Source: Clostridium sp. CX1 (lineage in GTDB: Bacteria; Bacillota; Clostridia; Clostridiales; Clostridiaceae). From it: a DNA stretch of 64,000 nt. The stretch is from positions 310,001 to 374,000 of the forward strand of contig NZ_JAODOO010000001.1 in NCBI RefSeq assembly GCF_025398335.1, given 5' to 3'. The notes beneath the pieces were generated by a model that did no database searches, was not told where the DNA came from, and saw only the letters and a list, made by a program, of their open reading frames with translations. Positions 56,482 to 64,000 of the stretch are shown here, in pieces. The first letter of the stretch is position 1, and the number at the start of each line of letters is the position of its first letter. Both the position numbers and the translations under genes were made by a program.

Positions 56482-56915
56482 ACAGCAGCTGGTGTCTCTA
56501 GTTCTGATTAAGCATAAAACAGCTTATGGAGATAGTGGATATCATGGATGTATAAAGAAGGTTTAGTAAAAATAACATTGACAGTTAGGTTAAAAGTAAT
56601 ATATATTATAAGAGATAGATTTCAAAGAAGAGAGGTATTTTTGTGAGTGTCTAGTATCTAAAATAGTTAACTTAATATTAATTCCAAAAAAATAAAGGAT
56701 AGTATGCCTTTTATTTGCTATGGAATTAATTTGTACTATTGAAGATACAAGTCCACGAATTTACTTTAAAGAGGTAATTAAAATTACCTTTATTAATTGT
56801 TGAATTTTAAGCTGTGGAGGTATCCATGGCTTTTTTTATTATACAAAAAATAGAAATCTATCGAGATTTCGTTGACTTGTAGTGTAATAAAAGAAAGCAA
56901 GGAAGGGTTATTAAT
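56482..56915. other. 434-bp gap with promoter and hairpins
   Basis: Holds a TTGACA box (56578) with ATATAT 17 bp later, a GAGAGG-GTG pair (56631-56646) that opens only three codons (possible gene remnant), a GGTAATTAAAATTACC hairpin (56772-56787) and the terminator at 56809. No gene. Confidence 0.45.
56809..56840 (+). terminator. Terminator
   Basis: AAGCTGTGG/CCATGGCTT imperfect stem followed by seven T and ATTAT. Confidence 0.65.
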
Positions 56916-58802
56916 ATGAATAAAGAAACATTAGAAAAATTACATTACTATGAGTTAAAAGAAATAGTAAAAGGATACTGCGTTAGTGGATTAGGAAGAA
57001 TATTAATTGATAAATTAGAGCCAAGTAGCAATATGAAAATTGTAAATCAAAGACTAAATGAAACATCAGAAGGAAGAGCATTAATAGATGCTTCTTATCA
57101 TGTACCATTAAAGGGAATCTTTAATGTACTGCCTCTTATTGATAAGATTGAAAAGGGAGCATCCTTAGATGCAGCTGATTTAACTATGATGTCAAACTTT
57201 TTAAGTGGGTGCAGGAAAGTGAAACTATTCATAAAGGATAAAGAGGGATATGCACCTACACTAAGTGCCTATGGGGGAAATATTTCTGATTTAAGCTACA
57301 TTGAAGATGAAATAAACATTTCAATTAAAGGAAGCATAGTTGACTCAAATGCTAGTAAAGAATTAAAGAAAATAAGAAGATATATTGATATATGTGAAGG
57401 TAAGATAAAGGAAAGATTAGACAAATTCCTTAGAAGCAATGAAAATAAAGAATATATTCAAGAATTCTTCATTAGCCAGCGTGATGGGAAATATACGATT
57501 CCTATTAAGGCAGCATATAAAAATCAAGTTCAAGGAACAGTTGTTGAAGCATCTTCAAAGGGAAGTACTGTTTTTATAGAGCCAAACACTATATTAAAGT
57601 ATACAAATGAACTAAATGTATTAAAGGCAGAAGAAGCCGTTGAAGAATATAGAATATTAGCTACTTTAACAGATATGCTTTTTCAGAGAATAAGGGATTT
57701 AAAGATGAATATTGAGGTTATATCCGAGTACGATATGATTTTAGCAAAGGCTAAATACAGCAAAGAAATAGATGGAATTAAGCCCAAGTTAAATGACTAT
57801 GGATATATTAAGATAATTAAAGCAAAATATCCTTTAATTAAGAACAGCGTGCCTTTAGATTTTGAAATTGCTAAAAGCTACAGGGGACTAATAATAACAG
57901 GACCAAATGCAGGTGGAAAGACTATAGTGTTAAAGACAATTGGATTACTCACATTAGCAGCACAGTCTGGGTTTCATATTGAAGCAACAGAAGGTACAGA
58001 GCTTTCCGTATTTAACAATGTATTTGTTGATATAGGAGATAATCAAAGCGTTGAAAATGCTTTAAGTACATTTTCATCACATGTAAAAAATCTAGCAGAA
58101 ATAGTAAGAAAAAGCACAAATTCAACATTATTATTGTTTGATGAAATTGGCAGCGGAACAGAGCCTAATGAAGGATCAGCTTTGGCTATTGCAATACTAG
58201 AAGAACTATATCACAAGGGATGTATAACTATAGCAACTACTCATTATGGAGAAATAAAAAACTTTTCAAAAGAACACCCTGATTTTGAAAATGCAGCTAT
58301 GGAATTTGAGAAGGAAAGCCTTGAACCGCTATATAAGCTTAGTATAGGAAAAGTAGGAGCTAGTAATGCACTATACATTTCTAAAAAGATGGGATTATAT
58401 GACTCAATTATAAGTAGAGCAAGAGAATATATGGATACTAAAAATTATAATTATAATTTAATAAAGGATAGTAAAAAGGCTAAAAGTAAAGAGGAGCAGG
58501 AAGCTGAGAATTTATATGAATACTCTGTAGGAGATAAGGTTATTCTTTTAGAAAATGATGAATCAGCCATTGTATATAAGGAAAGGGACAGATTAAATAA
58601 TGTAACAGTTCTATATAACAATGAATTTATTGAAGTTAATTATAAGAGAATAAAACTAGAATTAAAGGCAAGTGATCTTTACCCAGAGGGTTATGATTTA
58701 AATCAATTATTTGTAAGCTATAGGGAAAGAAAATTAGAAAGAGATATTGAGAGAGGATCTAAAAAAGCATTGAAAAAAATAAGAAAAGAAAGCTTAAAAT
58801 AA
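56916..58802 (+). CDS. MutS2-like ATPase lacking the Smr domain
   Basis: A 628-residue MutS-family protein. Core and clamp helices resemble MutS2 (LEKLHYYELKEIVKGYC, GSTVFIEPNTILKYTNEL), and the ATPase has Walker A GPNAGGKTIVLKT, the DIGDNQSVENALSTFSSH motif, Walker B LLLFDEIGSGTEPNEG and ATTHYGEIK. Full MutS2 has about 785 residues and ends in KOW and Smr nuclease domains; here a short KOW-like part (YSVGDKVILLENDESAIVYK) is followed by a basic tail with no Smr. A GAAGGG site precedes the ATG. Possibly a ribosome- or recombination-related paralogue; monocistronic. Confidence 0.9.
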   Translation: MNKETLEKLHYYELKEIVKGYCVSGLGRILIDKLEPSSNMKIVNQRLNETSEGRALIDASYHVPLKGIFNVLPLIDKIEKGASLDAADLTMMSNFLSGCRKVKLFIKDKEGYAPTLSAYGGNISDLSYIEDEINISIKGSIVDSNASKELKKIRRYIDICEGKIKERLDKFLRSNENKEYIQEFFISQRDGKYTIPIKAAYKNQVQGTVVEASSKGSTVFIEPNTILKYTNELNVLKAEEAVEEYRILATLTDMLFQRIRDLKMNIEVISEYDMILAKAKYSKEIDGIKPKLNDYGYIKIIKAKYPLIKNSVPLDFEIAKSYRGLIITGPNAGGKTIVLKTIGLLTLAAQSGFHIEATEGTELSVFNNVFVDIGDNQSVENALSTFSSHVKNLAEIVRKSTNSTLLLFDEIGSGTEPNEGSALAIAILEELYHKGCITIATTHYGEIKNFSKEHPDFENAAMEFEKESLEPLYKLSIGKVGASNALYISKKMGLYDSIISRAREYMDTKNYNYNLIKDSKKAKSKEEQEAENLYEYSVGDKVILLENDESAIVYKERDRLNNVTVLYNNEFIEVNYKRIKLELKASDLYPEGYDLNQLFVSYRERKLERDIERGSKKALKKIRKESLK

Positions 58803-58899
58803 AGATACAAATATAAATAGAAGTGGAGAATAGATTAAAGAATTTTTATAGTAGATTATTGAACACCAATGGTACAGATTCCATATATCACGTCAAATA

Positions 58900-58940
58900 G
58901 CCAGTTAAGGTGAGTAATTTTCACTCTGACTGGCCTTTTT
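58900..58940 (+). terminator. Strong terminator
   Basis: GCCAGTTA...TGACTGGC stem extended by GTGA/TCAC, then five T. Ends about 100 bp after the MutS2-like gene and 40 bp before the MerR promoter. Confidence 0.9.
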
Positions 58941-58978
58941 ATTGTAAAATTGTTTTTGTACTTTTTTAGAAAAAACTA

Positions 58979-59009
58979 TTGACTTGGAGTGAACTCCAAG
59001 GAGTAGAGT
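58979..59009 (+). promoter_or_regulatory. MerR-type promoter/operator 1 (ADH gene)
   Basis: TTGACT (-35, 58979), 19-bp spacer, TAGAGT (-10, 59004). The spacer begins with the perfect dyad CTTGGAGtgaaCTCCAAG (58983-59000). A 19-bp spacer with a central dyad is the hallmark of MerR-family activation, and the sequence is typical of AdhR/NmlR-like sites. Confidence 0.85.
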
Positions 59010-59147
59010 AGTAATGCGGGATGTAAAAGTAACAGCTGAAGATATGGCAAAGATAAGTTTACTTTTGGAGAAATATCCCAATATCCCACCCCGTTACAGT
59101 TGAAATGAAAATAAATTTGTAAAAGCAATAAGAAAGGAAGTAATTAA

Positions 59148-60314
59148 ATGAATAATTTTACTTATGATATCCCTGTTAAAGTATATTTTGGTGAAAACCA
59201 GCTTGGAAATCTTGGCGAGGAACTAAAGAAGTACGGTAAGCGGGTTTTACTTACATATGGTGGAGGTTCTATTAAGAAAATTGGATTATATGACAAAATT
59301 GTAGCTGAGATAAAAAATGCAGGACTTGAATTGTTCGAGCTTTCAGGTATTGAACCAAATCCTCGTATTACATCTGTTAATGAAGGTGCAAAAATCTGTA
59401 AAAAAGAGAAAATCGATGTATTACTGGCTGTAGGTGGAGGTTCTACCATAGATGCTACAAAGTTTATTGGAGCAGGAGCTTACTATGATGGAGATGCATG
59501 GGACATTCTTACGGGAAAAACGCCTGTTACCAATTGCCTGCCTATCATTACAGTACTTACACTGTCTGCTACTGGATCGGAAATGGATGCAGGTGGCGTT
59601 ATCAGTAATTTAGACACAAAGGATAAAATTGGTTACATACATCCTATGTTGCTTCCAAAAGTATCTTTCCTTGACCCAACAAATACTTATACAGTTAGTC
59701 CATATCAGACTGCATGTGGTGCAGTAGATATAATGTCTCATATTATAGAAGTGTATTTTAACATGAATCAAGATTTGTATATGTTAGACACTGCGGCAGA
59801 AGGTTTTATGAAAACTGTAATCAAATATGCCCCAATAGCAATGAAAGAGCCAGAAAACTATGAAGCTCGTGCAAACCTCATGTGGACCTCATCCTGGGCG
59901 ATTAATGGTTTTATAAACGGTGGCAAGAGACAGGCATGGAGCTGTCATCCAATGGAGCATGAGCTGTCAGCATATTATGATATAACCCATGGTCTAGGGC
60001 TTGCTATTTTGACACCACGCTGGATGGAATATACACTGGATGAAACAACAGTATCAAAATTCTATCAGTTCGGATGCAATGTATTTGGTATTGATAAGGA
60101 TATGGAACCAATGGCTGTTGCAAAGAAGAGCATTGCGATGTTATCTGACTTCTTCTTCAATACACTTGGTTTAAAGAGTACTTTCACAGAAATAGGAATT
60201 GATCAAGATAACTTTAGCATAATGGCTAAGAAGGCTTGCGGAGGTAGTGTTCTACCTGGATTCAAAGCTTTGAAGCAGCAGGATATTGAAAATATCTTTA
60301 AGATGTGTCTATAA
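59148..60314 (+). CDS. Iron-containing alcohol dehydrogenase (butanol-dehydrogenase type)
   Basis: A 388-residue group III ADH that reduces aldehydes with NAD(P)H. Nucleotide motif GGGSTIDATK, TLSATGSEMDAGGVI, and metal ligands in GAVDIMSHIIEVYF (Asp, His) and WSCHPMEHELSAYYDITHGLGLAIL (two His). Highly like clostridial NADPH-butanol dehydrogenases. It lies 140 bp downstream of MerR operator 1, so it is presumably induced by aldehydes. AGAAAGGAAG precedes the ATG. Confidence 0.95.
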   Translation: MNNFTYDIPVKVYFGENQLGNLGEELKKYGKRVLLTYGGGSIKKIGLYDKIVAEIKNAGLELFELSGIEPNPRITSVNEGAKICKKEKIDVLLAVGGGSTIDATKFIGAGAYYDGDAWDILTGKTPVTNCLPIITVLTLSATGSEMDAGGVISNLDTKDKIGYIHPMLLPKVSFLDPTNTYTVSPYQTACGAVDIMSHIIEVYFNMNQDLYMLDTAAEGFMKTVIKYAPIAMKEPENYEARANLMWTSSWAINGFINGGKRQAWSCHPMEHELSAYYDITHGLGLAILTPRWMEYTLDETTVSKFYQFGCNVFGIDKDMEPMAVAKKSIAMLSDFFFNTLGLKSTFTEIGIDQDNFSIMAKKACGGSVLPGFKALKQQDIENIFKMCL

Positions 60315-60335
60315 AAACCTAGTTTATTAATTGTA

Positions 60336-60368
60336 ACGCACTTGCATTAAAAGCAGGTGCGTTGTTTC
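60336..60368 (+). terminator. Terminator after ADH gene
   Basis: ACGCACTTGC/GCAGGTGCGT 10-bp stem with one wobble, loop of 7, then TGTTTC. Confidence 0.75.
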
Positions 60369-60486
60369 AAAGCAAGAATATTCAAAGAGATACTAGCTAG
60401 GAGGAGTTAGCCCTAGCTAAATCTTTGTTATAAATCTATAATAGAAGAGTGTAGTTAAATTTCATGGGAATCGTATAAAATTACTT

Positions 60487-60517
60487 TTTACTTGGAGCTG
60501 GCTCCAAGTGATATGCT
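60487..60517 (+). promoter_or_regulatory. MerR-type promoter/operator 2 (aldo/keto reductase gene)
   Basis: TTTACT (-35, 60487), 19-bp spacer with perfect dyad CTTGGAGctggCTCCAAG (60491-60508), TATGCT (-10, 60512). Same geometry and arms as operator 1; only the central 4 bp differ. Confidence 0.85.
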
Positions 60518-60536
60518 TAATTGTGAGGTGTATAAT

Positions 60537-61691
60537 ATGGAATATCGGATTTTAGGAAGAACGGGAATTAAGGTAAGTGCCATTGGTATCGGCGGCGAAG
60601 GATTTGAAAATAAAAGTTATGAGGAATGCGAAGCAATTATTGATTGTGCATTTAAAGAAGGTATTAATTTTATCGATATATATAATTCAAACCCTGAGGT
60701 TAGAAGCAACGTTGGTAGAATTTTAAGCAGGTATCCACGGGATAGCTTTGTTATTGAAGGGCACCTATGTTCCACCTGGGACAATGGTCAATATCGGCGT
60801 ACCAGGGATTTTAATGAAGTCGTCAGCGCATATGAAGATCTTTTAACCAGAATGCAGCTGGACTACGTGGATATAGGAATGATTCACTATGTTGATGATG
60901 ATAAAGATTTTGATAGCATCTTTAACGGAGAAATAATCAAATATGCAAAGGAATTAAAAGAAAAAGGGGTAATTAAGTACTTAGGAATGTCAACGCACAA
61001 TACTGATATTGCTTTTAGAGCAGTGGAAACAGGAATAATTGATGTGATTTTATTCAGTATAAATGCTGCCTATGATATGCTGCCGGCCACTGAGGATGTA
61101 TACGAACTGTTTGAGGAAAGCACTTTTAAAGACAGGACCTATGAAGGTATTGATCCAAAGCGGGGCAAGCTATACCAAACTTGTGAAAATGTTGGGGTTG
61201 CCTTAACTGTCATGAAAGGATATGCTGCAGGTGTGCTTTTAAGCGACAAGCAATCACCCTTTGGGAAGGCACTGACTCCGGTGCAGTGTTTACATTACTG
61301 TTTAACTAGACCAGCAGTTGCTTCCGTAATGGTTGGGATATCGAGTAAGGAACAAGTTCTTGCAGCAACTGCCTATGTTACGAAAAGCGATAAAGAAAAA
61401 GACTATAGTGAGGTTCTTTCCAATGCTCCAAGGACTTCATTTAGTGGGCATTGTATGTATTGTGGGCATTGTGCTCCCTGTTCAAAAAGGATAGATATTG
61501 CAGCAGTAAATAAATATTTGGATTTGGCCTTGATTCAGGAAACTGTTCCTGAAACCTTAAAGAATCATTATGAGTTATTAGAACAGCATGGAAGTGAATG
61601 CATAGAATGCGGGGCATGTATGAAAAACTGTCCATTTGGTGTGGATATTATTAATAGAATGAAGGAAGCAGTTAAACTATTTGGTAAATAA
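60537..61691 (+). CDS. Aldo/keto reductase with C-terminal ferredoxin domain
   Basis: A 384-residue enzyme. An NADPH aldo/keto reductase barrel (MEYRILGRTGIKVSAIGIGG, FIDIYNSNPEVR with the catalytic Tyr, DYVDIGMIHYVDD) is followed by Fe-S segments CMYCGHCAPCSK and CIECGACMKNCPFGVDI. This Fe-S type is common in anaerobes and reduces aldehydes or ketones using ferredoxin or NAD(P)H. ATG 60537 with GAGGTG is chosen; an upstream TTG frame start falls inside the MerR operator. Operon with the MerR gene, 26 bp apart. Confidence 0.93.
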   Translation: MEYRILGRTGIKVSAIGIGGEGFENKSYEECEAIIDCAFKEGINFIDIYNSNPEVRSNVGRILSRYPRDSFVIEGHLCSTWDNGQYRRTRDFNEVVSAYEDLLTRMQLDYVDIGMIHYVDDDKDFDSIFNGEIIKYAKELKEKGVIKYLGMSTHNTDIAFRAVETGIIDVILFSINAAYDMLPATEDVYELFEESTFKDRTYEGIDPKRGKLYQTCENVGVALTVMKGYAAGVLLSDKQSPFGKALTPVQCLHYCLTRPAVASVMVGISSKEQVLAATAYVTKSDKEKDYSEVLSNAPRTSFSGHCMYCGHCAPCSKRIDIAAVNKYLDLALIQETVPETLKNHYELLEQHGSECIECGACMKNCPFGVDIINRMKEAVKLFGK

Positions 61692-61717
61692 ACAGCTAAG
61701 ATAGGAGGTGAAATCCC

Positions 61718-62104
61718 ATGACAATTACAGAAGTAAGTAAAAAATTTAACCTTTCACAGGATACACTCCGCTACTATGAACGCATCGGACTGATTCCAAC
61801 TGTTAATCGAAATAAAAGTGGGGTACGGGATTATACAGAAGATGACTGTAGGTGGGTTGAATTTATTAAATGTATGCGAAATGCGGGACTTCCCATTGAA
61901 GTATTAATTGAATATGTTGCGCTGTTTCAACAAGGTGATGAGACCATTAAGGGAAGAAAAGAGCTTTTAGTAGAGCAGCGTGAGCAGCTTATAACAAGAA
62001 TAGAAGATATGAAAAAAACACTGGAACGCCTGGATTATAAAATTGAAAAATATGATCAATCGGTGGTTAAAAAAGAGAAGGAACTAAAAAAATCACAGGA
62101 TTAG
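61718..62104 (+). CDS. MerR-family regulator (AdhR/NmlR-like)
   Basis: A 128-residue MerR protein: winged HTH (MTITEVSKKFNLSQDTLRYYERIGLIP), and a C-terminal coiled coil for dimerisation, without a metal-binding tail. Cys44 and Cys52 are present; Cys52 is at the position of the thiol used by Bacillus AdhR to sense aldehydes. It sits behind the aldo/keto reductase gene, and two near-identical dyads of the NmlR/AdhR type lie before that gene and before the ADH gene, so this is a two-target aldehyde regulon with autoregulation. Confidence 0.93.
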   Translation: MTITEVSKKFNLSQDTLRYYERIGLIPTVNRNKSGVRDYTEDDCRWVEFIKCMRNAGLPIEVLIEYVALFQQGDETIKGRKELLVEQREQLITRIEDMKKTLERLDYKIEKYDQSVVKKEKELKKSQD

Positions 62105-62172
62105 AAAGAATAGTTTAACATAAAGGGGGGATACTTACTATGTATAGCACAGATCAATTAGTTATTGCATCA

Positions 62173-62220
62173 AGCTCCAAGCAAAAACTGTAGGATGCAG
62201 AGCATATTTTGTTTGGAGCT
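62173..62220 (+). other. Stem-loop with operator-like arms after MerR gene
   Basis: AGCTCCAA (62173) and TTGGAGCT (62213) form an 8-bp perfect inverted repeat around 32 nt. The arms share CTCCAA/TTGGAG with the MerR operators but lie much too far apart to be one. May be a terminator-like structure or a spread operator. Confidence 0.4.
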
Positions 62221-62307
62221 ATTTCAGAGTGTTATAGTTTGGCAAAATAGTTTTGTGCAGTTTTTGCGTTAATATTTACATTAATATTAGTGAATAGGAG
62301 CAAAAAC

Positions 62308-62586
62308 ATGAAATATGAAAATGCGCAGAATATATTACCAAATGATATTCTTCATCAACTTCAACAGTATGTTGATGGGATATATTTATATATACCTAAG
62401 AAAGATAACAATAAAAAATCATGGGGACAAGATAGTGGAGTTAAGCTTGAACTAGCTAAGAGAAATAATGACATATTTCAGAAGTTTCTAGCAGGAACAT
62501 CCGTTAAAGAACTAGCTAGTAACTACTATCTAACAGAAAATAGTATAAGAAGAATAATAAGAGAATGTAGAGAATTAACTAGATAA
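62308..62586 (+). CDS. CD3324-like / Mor-activator-like small HTH protein
   Basis: A 92-residue protein of the clostridial CD3324 type, related to Mor/C phage activators: KYENAQNILPNDILHQLQQYVDGIYLYIPKKDNNKKSWG at the start, then a helix-turn-helix (TSVKELASNYYLTENSIRRII). Probable DNA-binding; function unknown. ATG 62308 has AGGAG 7 bases upstream; the in-frame GTG 62290 lacks a site. Monocistronic. Confidence 0.85.
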   Translation: MKYENAQNILPNDILHQLQQYVDGIYLYIPKKDNNKKSWGQDSGVKLELAKRNNDIFQKFLAGTSVKELASNYYLTENSIRRIIRECRELTR

Positions 62587-62736
62587 ATAATAAGAGGAGT
62601 ATTTGTATGAAGACAAATATTCCTTTTATTTATGTAAGGTTATAAATAAGACAGAATCATTTATGAAATAGCTTTATGAGCAATTGCTGTGATATCATTT
62701 TTATTAAATAATAAATAGAAATAAAGGTGAGGAATA

Positions 62737-63471
62737 ATGAAAGAAAATAAATATGATGATATCAATTTTTTTAACCAATATAGTCAAATGCCTCGTTCCA
62801 TCGGGGGATTAAAGGCTGCAGGGGAATGGCCTGTGCTGCAAAAAATGCTGCCTGATTTACGTAATAAGCGGGTTTTGGATTTGGGATGTGGCTTTGGCTG
62901 GCACTGTCAATATGCCGTTGAACAAGGAGCTAAGTCCGTAGTTGGCGTTGACATCTCTGAAAAAATGCTGGAGGTAGCTAAGAAAAAACATCAAGCATCT
63001 TCTGTGGAATACAAGCATATGGCAATTGAAGATATAGATTTTCCTGCAGATAGCTTTGACATAGTTGTAAGTTCTTTAGCGCTTCACTATATTCAATCTT
63101 TTAATGACATTTGTAAAAAAGTAAATACCTGCCTTTCAAAAGGTGGAGATTTTATTTTTTCTGTGGAACATCCAATATTTACAGCTTATGGGGAACAGGA
63201 CTGGTACTACGACGAACAGGGCAACCGTATGCACTGGCCTGTTGATAGGTATTTTGATGAAGGAACACGGAAGGCTATTTTTCTAGGGGAAGAAGTAATA
63301 AAATACCATAAAACACTAACTACTTATGTAAACATTATTCTCAAGTCTGGTTTTGAGTTAACAGGACTAGTTGAACCAAAGGCTGATGCAGCCTTTCTTA
63401 AAGCATACCCAGATTGTGAAGATGAGTTACGAAGACCAATGTTTCTTATAATATCTGCTAGAAAAAAATAA
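62737..63471 (+). CDS. Class I SAM-dependent methyltransferase
   Basis: A 244-residue methyltransferase. Motif I VLDLGCGFGWHC, acidic ribose contact VVGVDISEKML, motif for adenine KHMAIEDIDF, post-motif SFDIVVSSLALHYI. It resembles the UbiE/bioC-like small-molecule methyltransferases; the substrate is unknown. The C-terminus (EDELRRPMFLIISARKK) matches the remnant at 10410. AGGTGAGG precedes the ATG. The MBL gene follows after 71 bp. Confidence 0.93.
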   Translation: MKENKYDDINFFNQYSQMPRSIGGLKAAGEWPVLQKMLPDLRNKRVLDLGCGFGWHCQYAVEQGAKSVVGVDISEKMLEVAKKKHQASSVEYKHMAIEDIDFPADSFDIVVSSLALHYIQSFNDICKKVNTCLSKGGDFIFSVEHPIFTAYGEQDWYYDEQGNRMHWPVDRYFDEGTRKAIFLGEEVIKYHKTLTTYVNIILKSGFELTGLVEPKADAAFLKAYPDCEDELRRPMFLIISARKK

Positions 63472-63542
63472 ATTACCTTAAGTATATGGGCTGTTTCCAA
63501 CTTCAGTGATTATATATACTTTAGAGAAAAAGGAGAGAATTT

Positions 63543-64000
63543 ATGGAATATATAGTTGTTTTAAATGTTTCTTTTGATTTTGGTTATGGAGAAGATACAA
63601 TCTATCCTGTTATACTTAAAGATAAAAATGAAATGATTCTAATAGATTGTGGGTACCCAGAGTTTCTCCCAAAATTAGAACAGTCTGCTAAGGAAAAAGG
63701 TATTGACTTTTCTGAATTGACAAAGGTAATCATAACACATCATGACCACGACCACATGGGAAGCTTAGCTGCAATCAAGAGAAAGTATCCGAGGGTTCAA
63801 GTAATTGCAAGTGAAAAGAATGCTCCTTATATCGAAGGAAAGGCTAGGTCATTACGACTTCAGCAGGCAGAACAAACTCAGTTACTTTTGCCTCCAGAGC
63901 AACAGGAGGCAGGGAGAGTATTTCAAGATATTTTAAAAGCCGTTGAAAATGTAGAAGTAGATTTCACTGTAAAAGATGGAGATTACTTTCCTTGGTGCGG
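63543..64000 (+). CDS. Metallo-beta-lactamase-fold hydrolase (3'-truncated by window)
   Basis: The first 152 codons of an MBL-fold protein with the zinc motif THHDHDHMGSLA (HxHxDH) near residue 65, preceded by LIDCGYPEFLPKLEQSAK. AAAGGAGAG precedes ATG 63543. The frame stays open to the window end. Family function ranges from thioesterase to lactonase; specificity cannot be judged from this part. Confidence 0.9.
   Translation, partial: MEYIVVLNVSFDFGYGEDTIYPVILKDKNEMILIDCGYPEFLPKLEQSAKEKGIDFSELTKVIITHHDHDHMGSLAAIKRKYPRVQVIASEKNAPYIEGKARSLRLQQAEQTQLLLPPEQQEAGRVFQDILKAVENVEVDFTVKDGDYFPWC

Noticed and set aside
59014..59103. 29-codon ORF between MerR operator 1 and the ADH gene
   Set aside because: Its ATG lies at or before the expected transcription start and has no ribosome binding site; likely leader sequence.
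62140..62193. 17-codon ORF after the MerR gene with a strong AAAGGGGGG site
   Set aside because: Too short and unlike any protein I know; reported only as context for the inverted repeat.

Overview
The window looks like the chromosome of a low-GC Gram-positive anaerobe, most likely a Clostridium or close relative. The evidence is strongly AT-rich DNA, AGGAGG-type ribosome binding sites, many short operons closed by hairpin-plus-T terminators, and clostridial families (CBO0543-like, CD3324-like, YmaF, butanol-dehydrogenase-type ADH, Fe-S aldo/keto reductase, bacitracin-type ABC/two-component modules). No rRNA, tRNA or CRISPR array was seen. Species cannot be named from the sequence alone.

Layout. 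0-8.7 kb: 5'-truncated HlyD adaptor, membrane proteins, PPC-domain protein, cardiolipin synthase, YmaF, cupin, LigB-type dioxygenase, small alarmone synthetase, VanZ-like protein. 8.8-12.7 kb: drug-modification island with a lincosamide nucleotidyltransferase-like gene, another nucleotidyltransferase, remnants of SAM methyltransferases, a virginiamycin B lyase with every catalytic residue I could check, and a DHFR-like reductase. 13-20.6 kb: an Asp-box membrane protein, a response regulator/ABC/kinase peptide-resistance module, an AraC/GyrI regulator and a class-C serine hydrolase; the ABC genes and the hydrolase carry the same promoter/operator. 20.7-29.2 kb: PadR-DUF1048 operon, an unrecognised 539-residue protein, B3/B4-domain and radical-SAM pair, purine nucleoside phosphorylase divergent from a Crp/Fnr regulator, and a frameshifted sigma/anti-sigma pair. 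29.3-40.9 kb: a second two-component/ABC module whose regulator seems to start with ATT, an RND efflux pair, an MFS exporter, an exonuclease-BRCT protein and a DUF362 ferredoxin-like protein.

Centrepiece, 41.2-50 kb: a rifamycin phosphotransferase gene (rph) is split in two by a 6.16-kb integrative element. The element is flanked by the 7-bp core TGTTTGT, and removing it restores an 870-codon rph frame exactly. It encodes a large serine recombinase at its right end, a small serine resolvase, a winged-helix Rep/regulator-like protein next to a 21-22-bp iteron array, two small acidic immunity-like proteins, and just inside its left end arr, a rifamycin ADP-ribosyltransferase. The insertion thus breaks one rifamycin-inactivating gene while delivering another. 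A three-copy composite motif (TAACAAG-N13-ATGGGACA) marks the upstream regions of the recombinase and the Rep-like gene plus one gene-less site.

50-64 kb: remnants of a MocR-type regulator and a pentapeptide-repeat protein, an ABC-F ATPase, a small kinase, a TetR regulator with twin operators controlling a second RPH-like dikinase, a MutS2-like ATPase without Smr domain, an aldehyde-type MerR regulon (ADH, Fe-S aldo/keto reductase, MerR) with two near-identical operators, a CD3324-like protein, a methyltransferase and a 3'-truncated metallo-beta-lactamase-fold protein.
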